Origin: Nissolia schottii
Taxonomy: Eukaryota; Streptophyta; Magnoliopsida; Fabales; Fabaceae
Direction of reading: 5' to 3'
Assembly: GCA_003254905.1 (NCBI GenBank)
Contig: QANU01074553.1
Coordinates: 101,908-165,907, forward strand
Length of the DNA: 64,000 nt
Within the stretch, counting starts at the first letter, position 1, and the number at the start of each line of letters is the position of its first letter. The translations under genes and the position numbers were made by a program. The notes beneath the pieces were generated by a model. That model was not told the DNA's origin. It did no database searches and was given only the letters and a program-made list of their open reading frames with translations. Shown one piece after another: positions 41,099 through 52,082 of this stretch.

Positions 41099-44000
41099 CA
41101 CTCTTGCTTCAGTGCTGATCCCATGAGCCCTACTCCACTTTTACTTTTTCTCTCCACTTAATTTCTCTTGTATATCAAAAAGAGGAAAACAATTTTTTTT
41201 TACTCATTTTCTTTTAACTCTTTTTCTTTTCACCCAATTTCTATCAAACAAAACATAGTTTTAGTGTGCGACTTTCTTGTCAATGTATTTAGTGTTTTGA
41301 TGGCCGAATGATTATCCTGTATTGTGGTAACTTACCTTAATTTAGGAGGTTTGATACTCTTTTTCCTCAAAAGAAAAACAAGGGTTTCTCCTATTTAACT
41401 TTACTAGGATTTTTAGGAAGATCTTTCCAACTTTGCCACGTATTATTTGTCTTAGTGACATGGGATCACTTTAATGGTGATCGTTGTGTTCCCCTTTTTT
41501 TTTTAGAAATAAAATTGGACGACTTGACTTATCGAAGAAAAAAAAACATATGCGCCTTTAACGTGTTTGAGACAGACATGTTTCGAGGAGGAGAATTAAT
41601 TTCAATAGCAAGTCGGCCACAATGCTACTTTTTATGTTTTCTCTCCTCTGATCTCTGAATTGTGAGGGTTTCAAGGGGAGTTGTCATCATTCTTTTTAGT
41701 GACAAACTTACCATTTTTTTCTTTTGTTGTTTAAGATATTTATTTAATAAATAGATCGGATCTATTTTTTGAAATAACAGATCTTGTGTTTTTTTATCTC
41801 ATTTGTGGTTGTTTTCATTTTTCTTTGTGATTGTTTTCGTTCTCCTTATGTGAGTGTTTCAACTCTTTTTATGATGTTTCTTCGTAAAAAAATTTCAGAC
41901 GACGAAGATATTTAGATCTATTATGAAGGAGGTGTAATTGCACAAAAGAAAAAAAGAAGTGTAATGCATTTTTCAAACGGCAACAGTTGTGTTGGTCATC
42001 AATAGTCTTCAAGTGGGGTGTAGAACTATAGATTTTCGGTTAGCTCAAGATATAAAACGTATTTGTTTCTTATTAACGTTAAATCTAATGTATTTTTTTT
42101 AATTTATAAGTGTCGATAGACTTATTCGTAAATTTTTTTTCTCGTAAAAAAAATCTCAAATTGAGTTGTAATATTCGAATCTAAATTTAATTTCTTTAAA
42201 TTATATTTGTCTGTTTATTTTGGATCAATTTCAGCATCCACTGCAATTCAATGCAAAGATTTGCATGAAAATGTATCAGAAATTATATTTCTCCGATTGT
42301 CTTATAAATTAAACAACGTCATCAACCCTTGACACAAGGATCAAGGTCGTAAGAAATAAGTAATTTAATTTGACCCCAAAATCTAGTTCAAAAAATAAAA
42401 GTTATTTTGATATTATAAAGGTTATCTAAGTTCTATCTCTAAGCAATAAGGAACCCAACACTCGTTTCATGACCAAGATTGGACATCAATCTGGATCGTA
42501 AGTTTGCAGGACTAGACATGTAAGGGTATGTGATAACTCTATAATGAGAGTTATCTTTTACTTCATTTTCTCATATAGAATAGGCACTAACCATAACGTT
42601 GCATGTGGTTTGTAGCATTTAGTTATTCAATTTAAAACTTAGTTAAATTTAGGAAGTTTAGAAAATTTCATGTATTTTAGGCATAGGCTTTGTTTAATTC
42701 ATTTCAAGTCCAAAAGTGTGTCATGAATTGAAGTGTCAAAGAAGGTTAAAAGTCAAGAATTCAAGAGAATAGGATGGAACAAATTCAAAGAAAATAGAGC
42801 AGGAGCTGAAGACAAAATGCTCGAGAGTTTTGAAAAACTCTTGAACGTTTTGAAGAGTTTTATTACTTGACGCAACCCGATATGCTTGTCAGTGTGTTTG
42901 TTTTTTCTTAATACACTTTAAGAAAATGTGCATCAATATGCTCATTCATGATCTTAAAATAGACTCTAATATCATCTTAAAATTGAATTACCAAACTCAA
43001 ACTCATAAGTTAACTTAAGGGGTAAGGGTGTTAGCCTTATTTATTTAACTCAGTTAATATAGTAGATAGTTAGCTTGAATAGAATCAATTTTCTGTTATG
43101 ATCTAATATAACTGTTAACATAGCAGTTAGTTAGTTGGCACATTATTCTTGAACACACATAATAAAATGGGTCATTGTGTCTTTATTATGTGGCTCCCCA
43201 AGTATTTTTTAGTCTCCCTAAGTTGAACTCACTTTTATTATGTATATATGTCTAAAAATGATATATTACACTTTTGCTCCACCAAAAATTTATCAGCAAA
43301 CCACAATCTACAAAATTAGAAAAATATAATATAGTAAACCATCGAGAGTCCAATATTGTGTCATGGGCCTTGGGTACCCTTTTGGACACGACCATACATA
43401 GTCCAAACTAAGAAAGAAAGGATAGATAGATTGATTAAGAGGCTGTGGAATTTGTGATAGCTTCTAGCTTCTTTTCTCGGCATCTGCCTTTCCCTACTTA
43501 GTCCCCTGCTCTTTCAGTATTTTCTTAAATTTCTTTCACTGTGACTCAAGTATACATAGAGAGTGAGTGAGGCCCATTTTGTGTTCAAATCCTTTGAATA
43601 CTCGCTGAGGCCCATTGGAAATGGGCCGGAAAGTATCTCAAACGTAGAGATTACAATTTTTTTTTTTACAAAAATTGAATCACTCACAAATGAGAAATGA
43701 ATTTACCAATACTTTAAATAAACCCAACTACCAACATATCTCATAATCTAAAAAAATTATGTATAACAAAATATATATAGTTAAGTCATTACACAAAAAA
43801 AAAAAAACCTAATCAAGTCATTCTAATTCAAGATTCAATAAAAGCTCCATAAAATCAATAAAGATACTCAAATGCATATTTAGACAGTTTTCATACAATT
43901 TTCTTGAGTGCTAACGGATGTTAGATGATGAGTCTCTTACTCGAACGCATTGCTTATCAATTATTTTTTTCGAATAAAATCCGAAATGTGTTTATGTGAA

Positions 44001-44766
44001 TACTTGCTTGGTTTCAAACGTGACTTTGTAAATGGTTGATTAAAAGTATATAATTAAGAACTACCAACAAATTTTTGGTTATTCTGTACGTTATTATGTT
44101 TTTTTGGTCTATTGACTTAAGGGCTACTAGAGACTTGGAATAAGGTACGATTGTGATAATATTCAGAATACGCTTAAATAAGTGAAATTTAAATAAATGA
44201 GTTCAATTTAATATTTAAACTACAAAGTTTTGTCACTTTTTACTAACATAAGGTCAATCGCTTAATAGATAAGCGCATCCCATTTCTAAAAGATCTTGGA
44301 ATTGAAATCTAAAAAAAAATAGTGTCAAAAACAATGATTACAATATCTCAAACTAAATTAACCAGTTCCACTGTTAGTGAAGGAATATACTAGTCTAGGG
44401 TATCTTTGTGAGCGTGTAGTCAGTGGATCATTGCCCATCTGATAACTAACATATCCTTTCAGTTTCTCACTTGTTCCTTGAAAGTTGGAAGATTCTTTTC
44501 ATTGCCATTTTATAGTACGCTCTAAGGATAAATGGAAGATTCTTTTCATTGTGCTTGTGCAGCATAACTTTGGGAGTTACAGACAACGAAACAAAGAAAC
44601 ATTATATAAAACTACGAGACATACAGTTAGCTATCACAGTTTCAAGTTGCATGTTCAGGAGGCTATTTGTAAAATGTATGCATTACACCAAAAGAAACAA
44701 TTAAAAAAAAAAGTATTTAAGAAAAAAAGAAGAAGAGGAGGAGTTGATAGGGTAGCACAGCACCAT

Positions 44767-44768
<2 letters not shown>
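41099..44768. other. Intergenic, with TRIM-like pieces
   Basis: No gene is recognised. Two pieces related to the TRIM in ELF6 intron 5 lie at about 42365-42530 and 42945-43035, separated by about 400 bp of unrelated sequence. The rest is AT-rich. Bases just below 44769 are the probable 3' UTR of PAL. Confidence 0.5.
42365..43035 (-). mobile_element. Degenerate, interrupted TRIM copy
   Basis: 42365-42530 contains CTAGTTCAAAAAATAAAAGT, ATTATAAAGGTTATCTAAG and CTAAGCAATAAGGAACCCAA, then ACACTCGTTTCATGACC, matching the left repeat and polypurine junction of the 10.4-kb TRIM. The segment 42945-43035 (GACTCTAATATCATCTTAAA, AAGTTAACTTAAGGGGTAAG) matches its primer-binding site and right repeat. The intervening sequence of about 400 bp may be a later insertion. 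Confidence 0.45.

Positions 44769-44809
<41 letters not shown>
44769..44809. repeat. TA microsatellite in the PAL 3' UTR
   Basis: About 41 bp of TA dinucleotides beginning only 8 nt after the PAL stop codon on the sense strand, so it must be transcribed unless the transcript ends almost at once. Confidence 0.95.
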
Positions 44810-44812
<3 letters not shown>

Positions 44813-44817
44813 TGCGC

Positions 44818-47800
44818 CTAGCATATTGGTAGAGGAGCACCGTTCCAGTCCTTCAAACATTCCATCATAGGATCAATCAATTTCCCCTGAATCATTGCAG
44901 AGAACACCTTGTCACACTCTTCACCAGGGGACATAACCCTCTCACCAGTCAGCAAACTTGTCCCCAAATTCTCCCTAACAAACTTGTAGAGTGGATATGA
45001 CCTGCACTCCTTGATCCTGTTGGGAACAGCAGGGCTCCCATTCTCAACTTCAATTCTGGCACTCTCAACCTCTTTGGGCAAAAGGGTCTTCAGCTCTTCC
45101 TCAAAGGCTCCAATCTTTTGGAAGATAGAGGTGCTCGAATTCGCCTCCTTATCCCCGTTCAGCAGCGCGTGATCCACGAGTACCTGCCTCAGCTTCTGCA
45201 TCAGAGGGTACGTCGCGCTGCAGGGGTCGTCCACGTAGGCGAAGACATACTCCCGGTCAACGACCTTGAGGAGGTCCTTCTCGCAGAACCTGGAAGGGTG
45301 CAATTCCCCGTTGGCACCCATTGTTAGGACCCTCTTCGCCACTTGGCTCACCGTGTTCTTCACCGTGTTCCTCAGGTTTTCTTCCAGGTGCCTCAGGTCA
45401 ATGGCCTGGCACAGTGCCACCAAGAATGTGGATGACATGAGTGACAGAATCTCGACCGCTTCCGCAGTCTTTCGCGAAGAAATCAGGCCTAATGAGTTCA
45501 CATCCTGGTTGTGCTGCTCTGCGCTCTGCACATGGTTGGTGACAGGGTTGGCCAGAAACTGCAGCTCGGAGCAGTAGGACGCCATTGCGATTTCGGCCCC
45601 TTTGAAGCCATAATCCAGGCTGGGGTTCCGGCTAGCCGTCAAATTCGAAGGCAGGCCGTTGTTGTAGAAATCATTAACAAGCTCAGAGAATTGGGCAAAC
45701 ATGAGCTTCCCGACGGAGGCGATGGCCAGGCGGGTGTTATCCATGGAGACGCCGATAGGTGTCCCCTGGAAGTTCCCTCCATGGAGGGCCTTATTCCTGG
45801 AGACATCGATCAACGGATTGTCGTTCACAGAGTTAATCTCCCTCTCGATCATCTTGGTGGCGTGCCTGATGACCTCAATCTGCGGGCCGAGCCACTGAGG
45901 CGAGGTCCGGAGGGCATACCTGTCCTGTTTCGGCTTCTGGAGCGGATCCATCTCATGAAGCTTTTGTGCAGCCTTCACATATGAGCTTCCATCCAAGATA
46001 TGTTCCATTATGGCTGCAGCCTCAATCTGGCCAGGGTGGTGCTTCAATTTGTGAGTCAAGTGGTCCGTGAATTCCGGCTTCCCCTGCATAACTTCCGCGA
46101 AAATCGCCGATAGAACCTCCGATAGGACGGCGAGTATGTTGGCCTCGAAGAGCACCATGGAGGCTAACCCAGACCCAACAGCAGTGCCATTCACCAATGC
46201 CAGACCCTCCTTGGGCTGGAACTCGAAGAAGCCGCCGTCTATCCCAGCCAGCTCAAAGGCCTCTTTGGCATTGAGGACTCTACCATTTGGTCCAATTGAC
46301 TTGGAATTCGGCCTTCCGATCAGGAGGCCGGCGACATAGGACAGAGGGACGAGGTCGCCAGAGGCAGTGATTGTTCCCCTCAGAGGGATGCATGGTGTTA
46401 TGTTGTGGTTGAGGAACTTGGTGATTGCTTCCATCATCTCAAACCTGATCCCTGAATATCCTTGTAGCAATGTGTTGATCCTCACCAGCATTGCTGCCCT
46501 TGTTGCTGAGTGAGGCAGTGTGTGGCTGGATTCCGCGCCGCAGCCGAAGATGCCGGCATTCAAGAATCTGTTGTGACACAACAAAAGAGGAGATTATGTT
46601 TTGTTCTGATCATATACCATTGTTCTTACAAAACGAAGAGATTCATTATGTACGACTTGAGAAATAATAATAAATTCTAGGGAAACAAAAAGGGTGAGAT
46701 TCCAAAGGACTCATACCAAGTCAAACAATCATGTTGAGTAATAGTCCAAGTGCTTTCAAATTAACAACACAATTCTCCGGAACCAGCCAAACTAAGCTAG
46801 AAAAAATAATTGAATGACTCAATCATGGGTTTGGTGATACTCTAGCACTTGTTTTTCTACACTTTTCAATCATAGCCTCTCTATATGAGGAAAATGATGA
46901 GAAAGAAATTTACCTTCAACCATATAACTAAATTATACATGTTAAATTTATCCACACAGATATAATTTGGTTTTGAAATTCTACGTGTTAAATTTACTAA
47001 ACGTATTGATCGAAATACCAAACGACACAAGGAAGAAAACAAATTAGTTTGTTGTGTACCTTAACAATTGATCTGAATAAGGACATCAAGGTTTGACTCT
47101 AGAAAAAACACTGGAATAACACCAACTCAAAAATAAAACAACAAAAACCGGCGCTTTAGAGAGGATCCTTGCTCTTTGCCATAATGATTTACAATTGTTG
47201 TCTTCATTATGACCAATTCGTCCTTTTCTTGTATATCTTTCCGCCATTAATAATTAATTACTCTTGTTGAAGACTTGAAGTTGAAGCCCTTTGCCCAATA
47301 TAATATAAAAAAATAAGCTTTCAAAATATATTTAATATAGTAAAAATATTTTACAGCGTCAATTAACTAAATCTCATCACATTACTTTATCTCTCACTCC
47401 TTCAAAAGTTATGTATATCAAAAAAAATTATTAAATGATAATATAATTTTTTTTTACAATGTCAATGAATAAAAAATAAACTCATAAAATATAAAAATTT
47501 ATTTTTATATAAAAATTCAAAAGATTTTACATTTGTTGCAGTTGGATGCCCACTTGTCTCATCTCTTACTCACTCTAGAATGGAGTGACCCACGCACGGG
47601 GTACTTGGGTCATTATTTATTTAACTCTTACAAAAACATTTCAATCAACTTTAAACGTTGGGAGGATTCATCATATTTTGTGAGTGAGACAAGAATCTTT
47701 TAAAATAAAATTTCATTATTGAATTATTAAAATAAAAATAATTTTTATTGTACAAATAAAATTTATTCTTATTTCAATAATCTAATAATAAGATTAATCA

Positions 47801-50051
47801 TTTTACCGTTTAAATTGAGGAGATCTTATTTAAAAAATCTAAATCACTGTAAGTGATTATAGCGTATTTAATTTGGTGTTCTTTCATCACACAAAAATTT
47901 CTTATGTTCTTACGTAAAGAGCCAAGCTGCAAGTGTCCAATCCCACGGGTCTCATTCATAAATAACGTTTTCAAGTTAAAGAAAGATTTTGTTCATCTCC
48001 TTCACAAAGTGATTATTGTGTAGGATGTTGTTCCACCAATGAACTTGTTTATACCTTCACCTAACATTTCATGCCTTAACTTTAGGGAAACTTATTGTCC
48101 CGTACTTAGCCATCAAATAAGGAGGGTTGTTGCAAATTAAAAGGTATGCCTCTATTTTATTATTATTTTTTATATTGGTTGGTCTTCTAATAAGTGTTGA
48201 TTAAGATAATAATATTAAATTAAGAAAATAATTTAATGAGTTTAATGTTTTAAAGAGTATTCGTAAAAATTTAACTTATTCTTGAGTTACTGATTTTTTT
48301 TAAGAATCATATTAATTTACATTGATAAAAAGAAATATGATAAGTCAAAAAATTAGATAATAAGAGAAAAATTACATAATGTTAAAAACAATTAAGAGCC
48401 AAACAATAATAAAAATATGTATTTTTTTCTCTTCCATCAATGAATATAACATATTTACTTTTGATAAAAAAACGTAATAAGAATGATTATAAATTAATTA
48501 ATTATTAGTTAAAATTTAAAACAAGTAATATGAAATGAAAAGAAAAAATAATCCCAACGTTTATATTTTATTAACCCTGAAACAACGTTTATTATTGGAC
48601 TAGAGTAATATTTGTGGTAATCAACATTCCACAATTACATTACATGGAATAAAAAAGGTAATACCTAACAAAAATTGAAAACGTGTTATTTTAATAAATA
48701 CTTTCAAAAAACAATTTTAACAAAATAGTTTTAAAATTATTAGATGGTAATTTTAGCCCCATGGTCCATGGAACTAACATGACAACAACAAATTAATTTG
48801 GTCAGTTACCCATTTTAAAATTCAGAGTAATCGCTGCCTAATTATTATATTAGTTGTAAGTATTTGTCCCTGCCAAAACTTAGCCCATAATAATTTATTG
48901 CTTCTAATTACAATTACAAGTACATCAAAATCAGCTTGCAAAGTGGGTGTACTTACATCCCATCTTAACCACAGCCATTTTATTTTGGTAAGTATCTAAC
49001 CAACAACAAATGAGACAAAGCCAATCGAAACAAGATTAAAATAGAAAAAAAGAGTATACACTTGTGTCAAATCTACAAAACCCATACGAAAATGAAGTTT
49101 TTTAAAATCATGACATGACCTGCACCTAATAATTACATATGGCAGATCACTGGTAACCTACCTACCCCCAAGTATGACAAACTTACAACTTAATTCTTAA
49201 ATATCGAATTTTATCAAAGTAGTAAAAAAAATATCAAACACAAAGAAAAATGAAATACTGATTATATATTTTAAAAATTAAATATAAATAAATTTAATTT
49301 TTATATATTGTCCAGTCCAATCTACTCTCACATCTACCAATTTAAAACCTCTAAAGAAAATGAAATACTGACGTTAATCAAGTCAAAGCAGGCCGCTAAA
49401 ATTAAAAGCTGGACGAAAAATCATTCATGATTCATTTGACCAAATATATGGGGTTTATCATAATCTAACTGATTTTGGTAACCAATGCAAAATTAAAAGT
49501 TTTAAATGTATTATGTAGTAATTAATGTGATTGAAAATATATATTTCATTTTTCTTAATATAAAAAATCCAAAGTGTAACGTTAATAGCAATTAATTAAA
49601 AGCAAAAAAAAGAAATCTCGCTAAGGAATTAATTGATTTTAAGAATTGAAATTAGTTGTTACCTAATGAGCTCGTTTTGGAGGGCAACACCCTGCTTGGT
49701 TCTCCTGTGGGAGGTTGCACCGAACCCAGTGGTCACCCCATAGCTGTCCGTGCCTTTCTCCATGCTGTCCATCACCCACTCGCTGCTCGCCTTCACGCGC
49801 TCACGCGCCTCCTCGTTAAGCTCCACCACCGCAACCCCTTCGCCGCCGTGGTTCGCCGCCACCGCCGCCACGCGAGATATGGTGAGGCCCTTCCCGCCCA
49901 AGAGAACCACCTTCTCGCGGTACTCCTCCACCATGCGCTTCACCTCGTCGAGGTGGCTTCCTTTCAAGGCCTCCGCGGCCACGCCCCAGTTCAATGGATC
50001 AGCGTTGCCATTGCAGAGGCCATTGCTCGAATTCGCCCTCGAAAACTCCAT
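44818..50051 (-). CDS. PAL: Phenylalanine ammonia-lyase
   Basis: Two exons, 50051-49663 and 46567-44818 (TAG), join at a split Arg codon to give 712 aa, the normal plant PAL length; the single intron at this Arg is conserved in plant PAL genes. PAL removes ammonia from L-phenylalanine to give trans-cinnamate, the first step to lignin, flavonoids and salicylate, working as a cytosolic homotetramer. The MIO prosthetic group forms from A198-S199-G200 ([14 protein letters not shown]). The lid Tyr is Y104 ([12 protein letters not shown]). Phe131-Leu132 at the selectivity site indicates Phe rather than Tyr preference. [23 protein letters not shown] and [12 protein letters not shown] are intact. It ends NGAPLPIC. 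The intron is 3095 bp, long for PAL, without a recognised insertion. The true start is the ATG at 50051; an in-frame TTG precedes it. Confidence 0.97.
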
Positions 50052-50114
50052 CAAAACGGGAATTCAAAAGTGGTTGATCACAGTGATAGCGAATAACGAA
50101 CAAGCGAGCGATGG

Positions 50115-50142
50115 ATTTTATACCGAAGTTTTGGTATAAAAT
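50115..50142 (-). promoter_or_regulatory. Stem-loop in the PAL 5' leader
   Basis: ATTTTATACC (50115-50124) and GGTATAAAAT (50133-50142) are perfect 10-bp inverted repeats around an 8-nt loop. The structure lies 64-91 nt upstream of the PAL start codon and overlaps a 10-codon uORF. A role in translation is inferred, not shown. Confidence 0.6.
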
Positions 50143-50150
50143 ATGTGCAT
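50118..50150 (-). other. uORF 2 in the PAL leader (10 codons)
   Basis: ATG at 50150 opens MHIFYTKTSV and stops at TAA 50120-50118. It lies wholly between the PAL TATA box and start codon and covers nearly all of the stem-loop. Confidence 0.55.
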
Positions 50151-50161
50151 AGGGGACTGTG

Positions 50162-50230
50162 CTAGTGATTGAGTATTAATGGATTGAACAAAATGAATGT
50201 GTGAGAATTTCTTGGGTTTGTGATTTGCAT
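50162..50230 (-). other. uORF 1 in the PAL leader (22 codons)
   Basis: ATG at 50230 opens a 22-residue frame starting MQITNPRNSHTF and ending at TAG 50164-50162. It is upstream of and separate from uORF 2. If transcription starts near 50300, ribosomes would meet this AUG first. Confidence 0.5.
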
Positions 50231-50324
50231 AAAAATTGAAACTGACGAAATGGAAAACTTTTCTTTGATTTGATTTGCACGAAAGAAGAATTTTCCTGAG
50301 GACAGAGAGGCAGAAAATGGGGGG

Positions 50325-50336
50325 TTATATATAAGG
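50325..50336 (-). promoter_or_regulatory. PAL TATA box
   Basis: CTTATATATAA on the minus strand lies about 280 nt upstream of the start codon, placing transcription start near 50300. Confidence 0.65.
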
Positions 50337-50353
50337 GGTTGGTGACATTGCGT

Positions 50354-50434
50354 GTAGGTGGGTGCGTTAGTTGTGAACACGAGGTGGCCGTTCGATGGAC
50401 ATGGGGAGCGGAGGGTTGGGATCGGTGACACGTG
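50354..50434 (-). promoter_or_regulatory. PAL promoter motifs: AC/MYB-like sites and G-box
   Basis: On the minus strand, CCCACCTAC (50362-50354) and CCCAACC (50420-50414) resemble the AC elements / boxes L and P through which R2R3-MYB factors control phenylpropanoid genes. CAACTAAC (50373-50366) is another MYB-type site. CACGTG (50429-50434) is a G-box in a CCACGTGTC context, typical of bZIP/ABRE or bHLH sites. All lie within about 100 bp upstream of the TATA box. Function is inferred from family knowledge. Confidence 0.6.
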
Positions 50435-50439
50435 GAGAG

Positions 50440-51067
50440 CGGTGGATCCATGCGCGAAAAATTTTGTAACATTTTTCAGTCAAACTATTAATGGAGTCAA
50501 CAATAAATATTGTGTGAATAAATTAATTTTTTAATAAAATTAAAAATACAATTGTGATAAATATTGACAAAAATAAATAAATAACTATGATGTTCAAGCA
50601 CCAAAATGCCCTTTTCTTTAAATAACCTTGCATGTACATTGAATAAAAGATTTTTTTAAAATGACCATTTATGTAATTTTAAATTCAAAATAATAACTAA
50701 GTAAAATTGAAAATGTATAGCCAATAGCTAGTAACTTAAGTGATGTTTCCCTTAGTCAAGTGTCAAGGAATAACTAAAATGAGTCGCGTGTTTGACTCTT
50801 ATTGGTAGACATATAATGAGTATATACTGTGTCCAAACTAAAAATATATTTATGTTAAAAAAATTTCAAATATATAATCTCAGTATTTAAATTATTAAAG
50901 TGTAATTTAGGTTCAGTACATTGGTCTTGATATTTTTAATTTGACATCAACTTAGTCCAATTTGGTTATTTACTCTAATTTTTTAAATGAATTGAGTTTC
51001 TATAATATATTACATTATAGACTTATATAAAAATTATTAAATAAAAAATAATAAACAATGACTATCA

Positions 51068-51110
<43 letters not shown>

Positions 51111-51703
51111 AATAGAAATTCAAATACACATATCATACAAAAATTATAAGGTAGTAACCTTTAGTTTTGGTGACAAAAGAGGAAGAGACAAGGATATAAA
51201 TAAATAAATAAATGGTGATACAGAAATCTGTATGCACTTTTTCCAATGTTATTATCGTTCCAAGCTAGGAAGATGATACTTATAACGACAAATAATGTGC
51301 GAAGGGAAATGGTTTATGTCCAACAAAACTTTTGCAAGTCAAATGCAAAAAATATTTTGGCAAAATTTCTTTAAAATGATATTCCTTGTTTTAGATAGTA
51401 ATGTGATATATCTTATCATTTTCACTTTAATGATGAGATATCTCACGTTACTTTTTAAAATGAAAATTTCCAAATACAAAGTAGTATTTACCATTGATTT
51501 AATTTTGTCTTTAATATTTTATTTCTATAACCATCCAAAAGCCATCATTAGATGCACATGTCGTGCAATTTCATGCAACATCTTGTCCCGCTATTTAGCA
51601 TTTTTGCGGTGCGAATTTGTGTGCTTTGTTAGATATCATTTTGTAACTTTTATGATTGGTTAGGGAAACATATTGAATGGTCATGGATCTGCTTCGTGCG
51701 TTT
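50440..51703. other. PAL distal upstream region
   Basis: AT-rich, with a TA microsatellite at 51072-51108. No gene is recognised. The right edge is the insertion site of the copia element; the TSD base block CGTTT is at 51699-51703. Confidence 0.6.
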
Positions 51704-52071
51704 TGTAGAAGTTCAGCAGCATGATGAACGATGAACACAGATTGAAACCGAGAGAAAATGAGAGAAAGTTAGTTGGCTCAAGAATGTGAATTATGAAAAT
51801 GATTTCTCTGATTCTCATTGCTAATGATAACAGACTATATATACAATCTGAATTCTACTGAAATGTACATGAAATTTACAATGAAATTTACATGGAATTA
51901 AATTATAACCAACTAAGTTACAGTCCCACGTGCTACAGCCTAACAAACTTATAACAGACTTTCAAAACTCCAGCTCTCCCAGCTTCTCCCAGCTGCTCGA
52001 GCTTCAGGCTGCAGTTGTTGTCCCAGCTAGCTCACGTTCAGTTTGTCACAGTTCTTTCACCCCTGGTCACA
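51704..52071 (-). repeat. 3' LTR of the copia element
   Basis: 368 bp. In sense order on the minus strand it contains a G-box CACGTG (51932-51927), an AC/MYB-like CTTAGTTGGTT complement of AACCAACTAAG (51907-51917), and a TATATATA box (51843-51836). This is the expected layout of a U3 promoter. It is nearest to PAL and reads toward it. Confidence 0.95.
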
Positions 52072-52082
52072 CCCCCCCTCAA
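52072..52082 (-). other. Polypurine tract
   Basis: TTGAGGGGGGG on the minus strand, directly before the 3' LTR; it primes plus-strand synthesis. The pol stop codon TGA (52081-52079) lies inside it. Confidence 0.9.

Noticed and set aside
44485..44832. 115-aa plus-strand frame downstream of PAL
   Set aside because: Runs through poly-A and the TA microsatellite; no family motif.
45118..46339. Plus-strand frames of 65-157 aa opposite PAL exon 2
   Set aside because: Antisense shadows of the conserved, GC-richer PAL exon; no independent motif.
49656..50139. Plus-strand frames of 129-146 aa opposite PAL exon 1
   Set aside because: Antisense shadows of PAL exon 1.
50162..50472. 89- and 98-aa minus-strand frames over the PAL promoter
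   Set aside because: They extend above the TATA box, so the full frames would not be transcribed; only the last 22 codons of one form a possible uORF.
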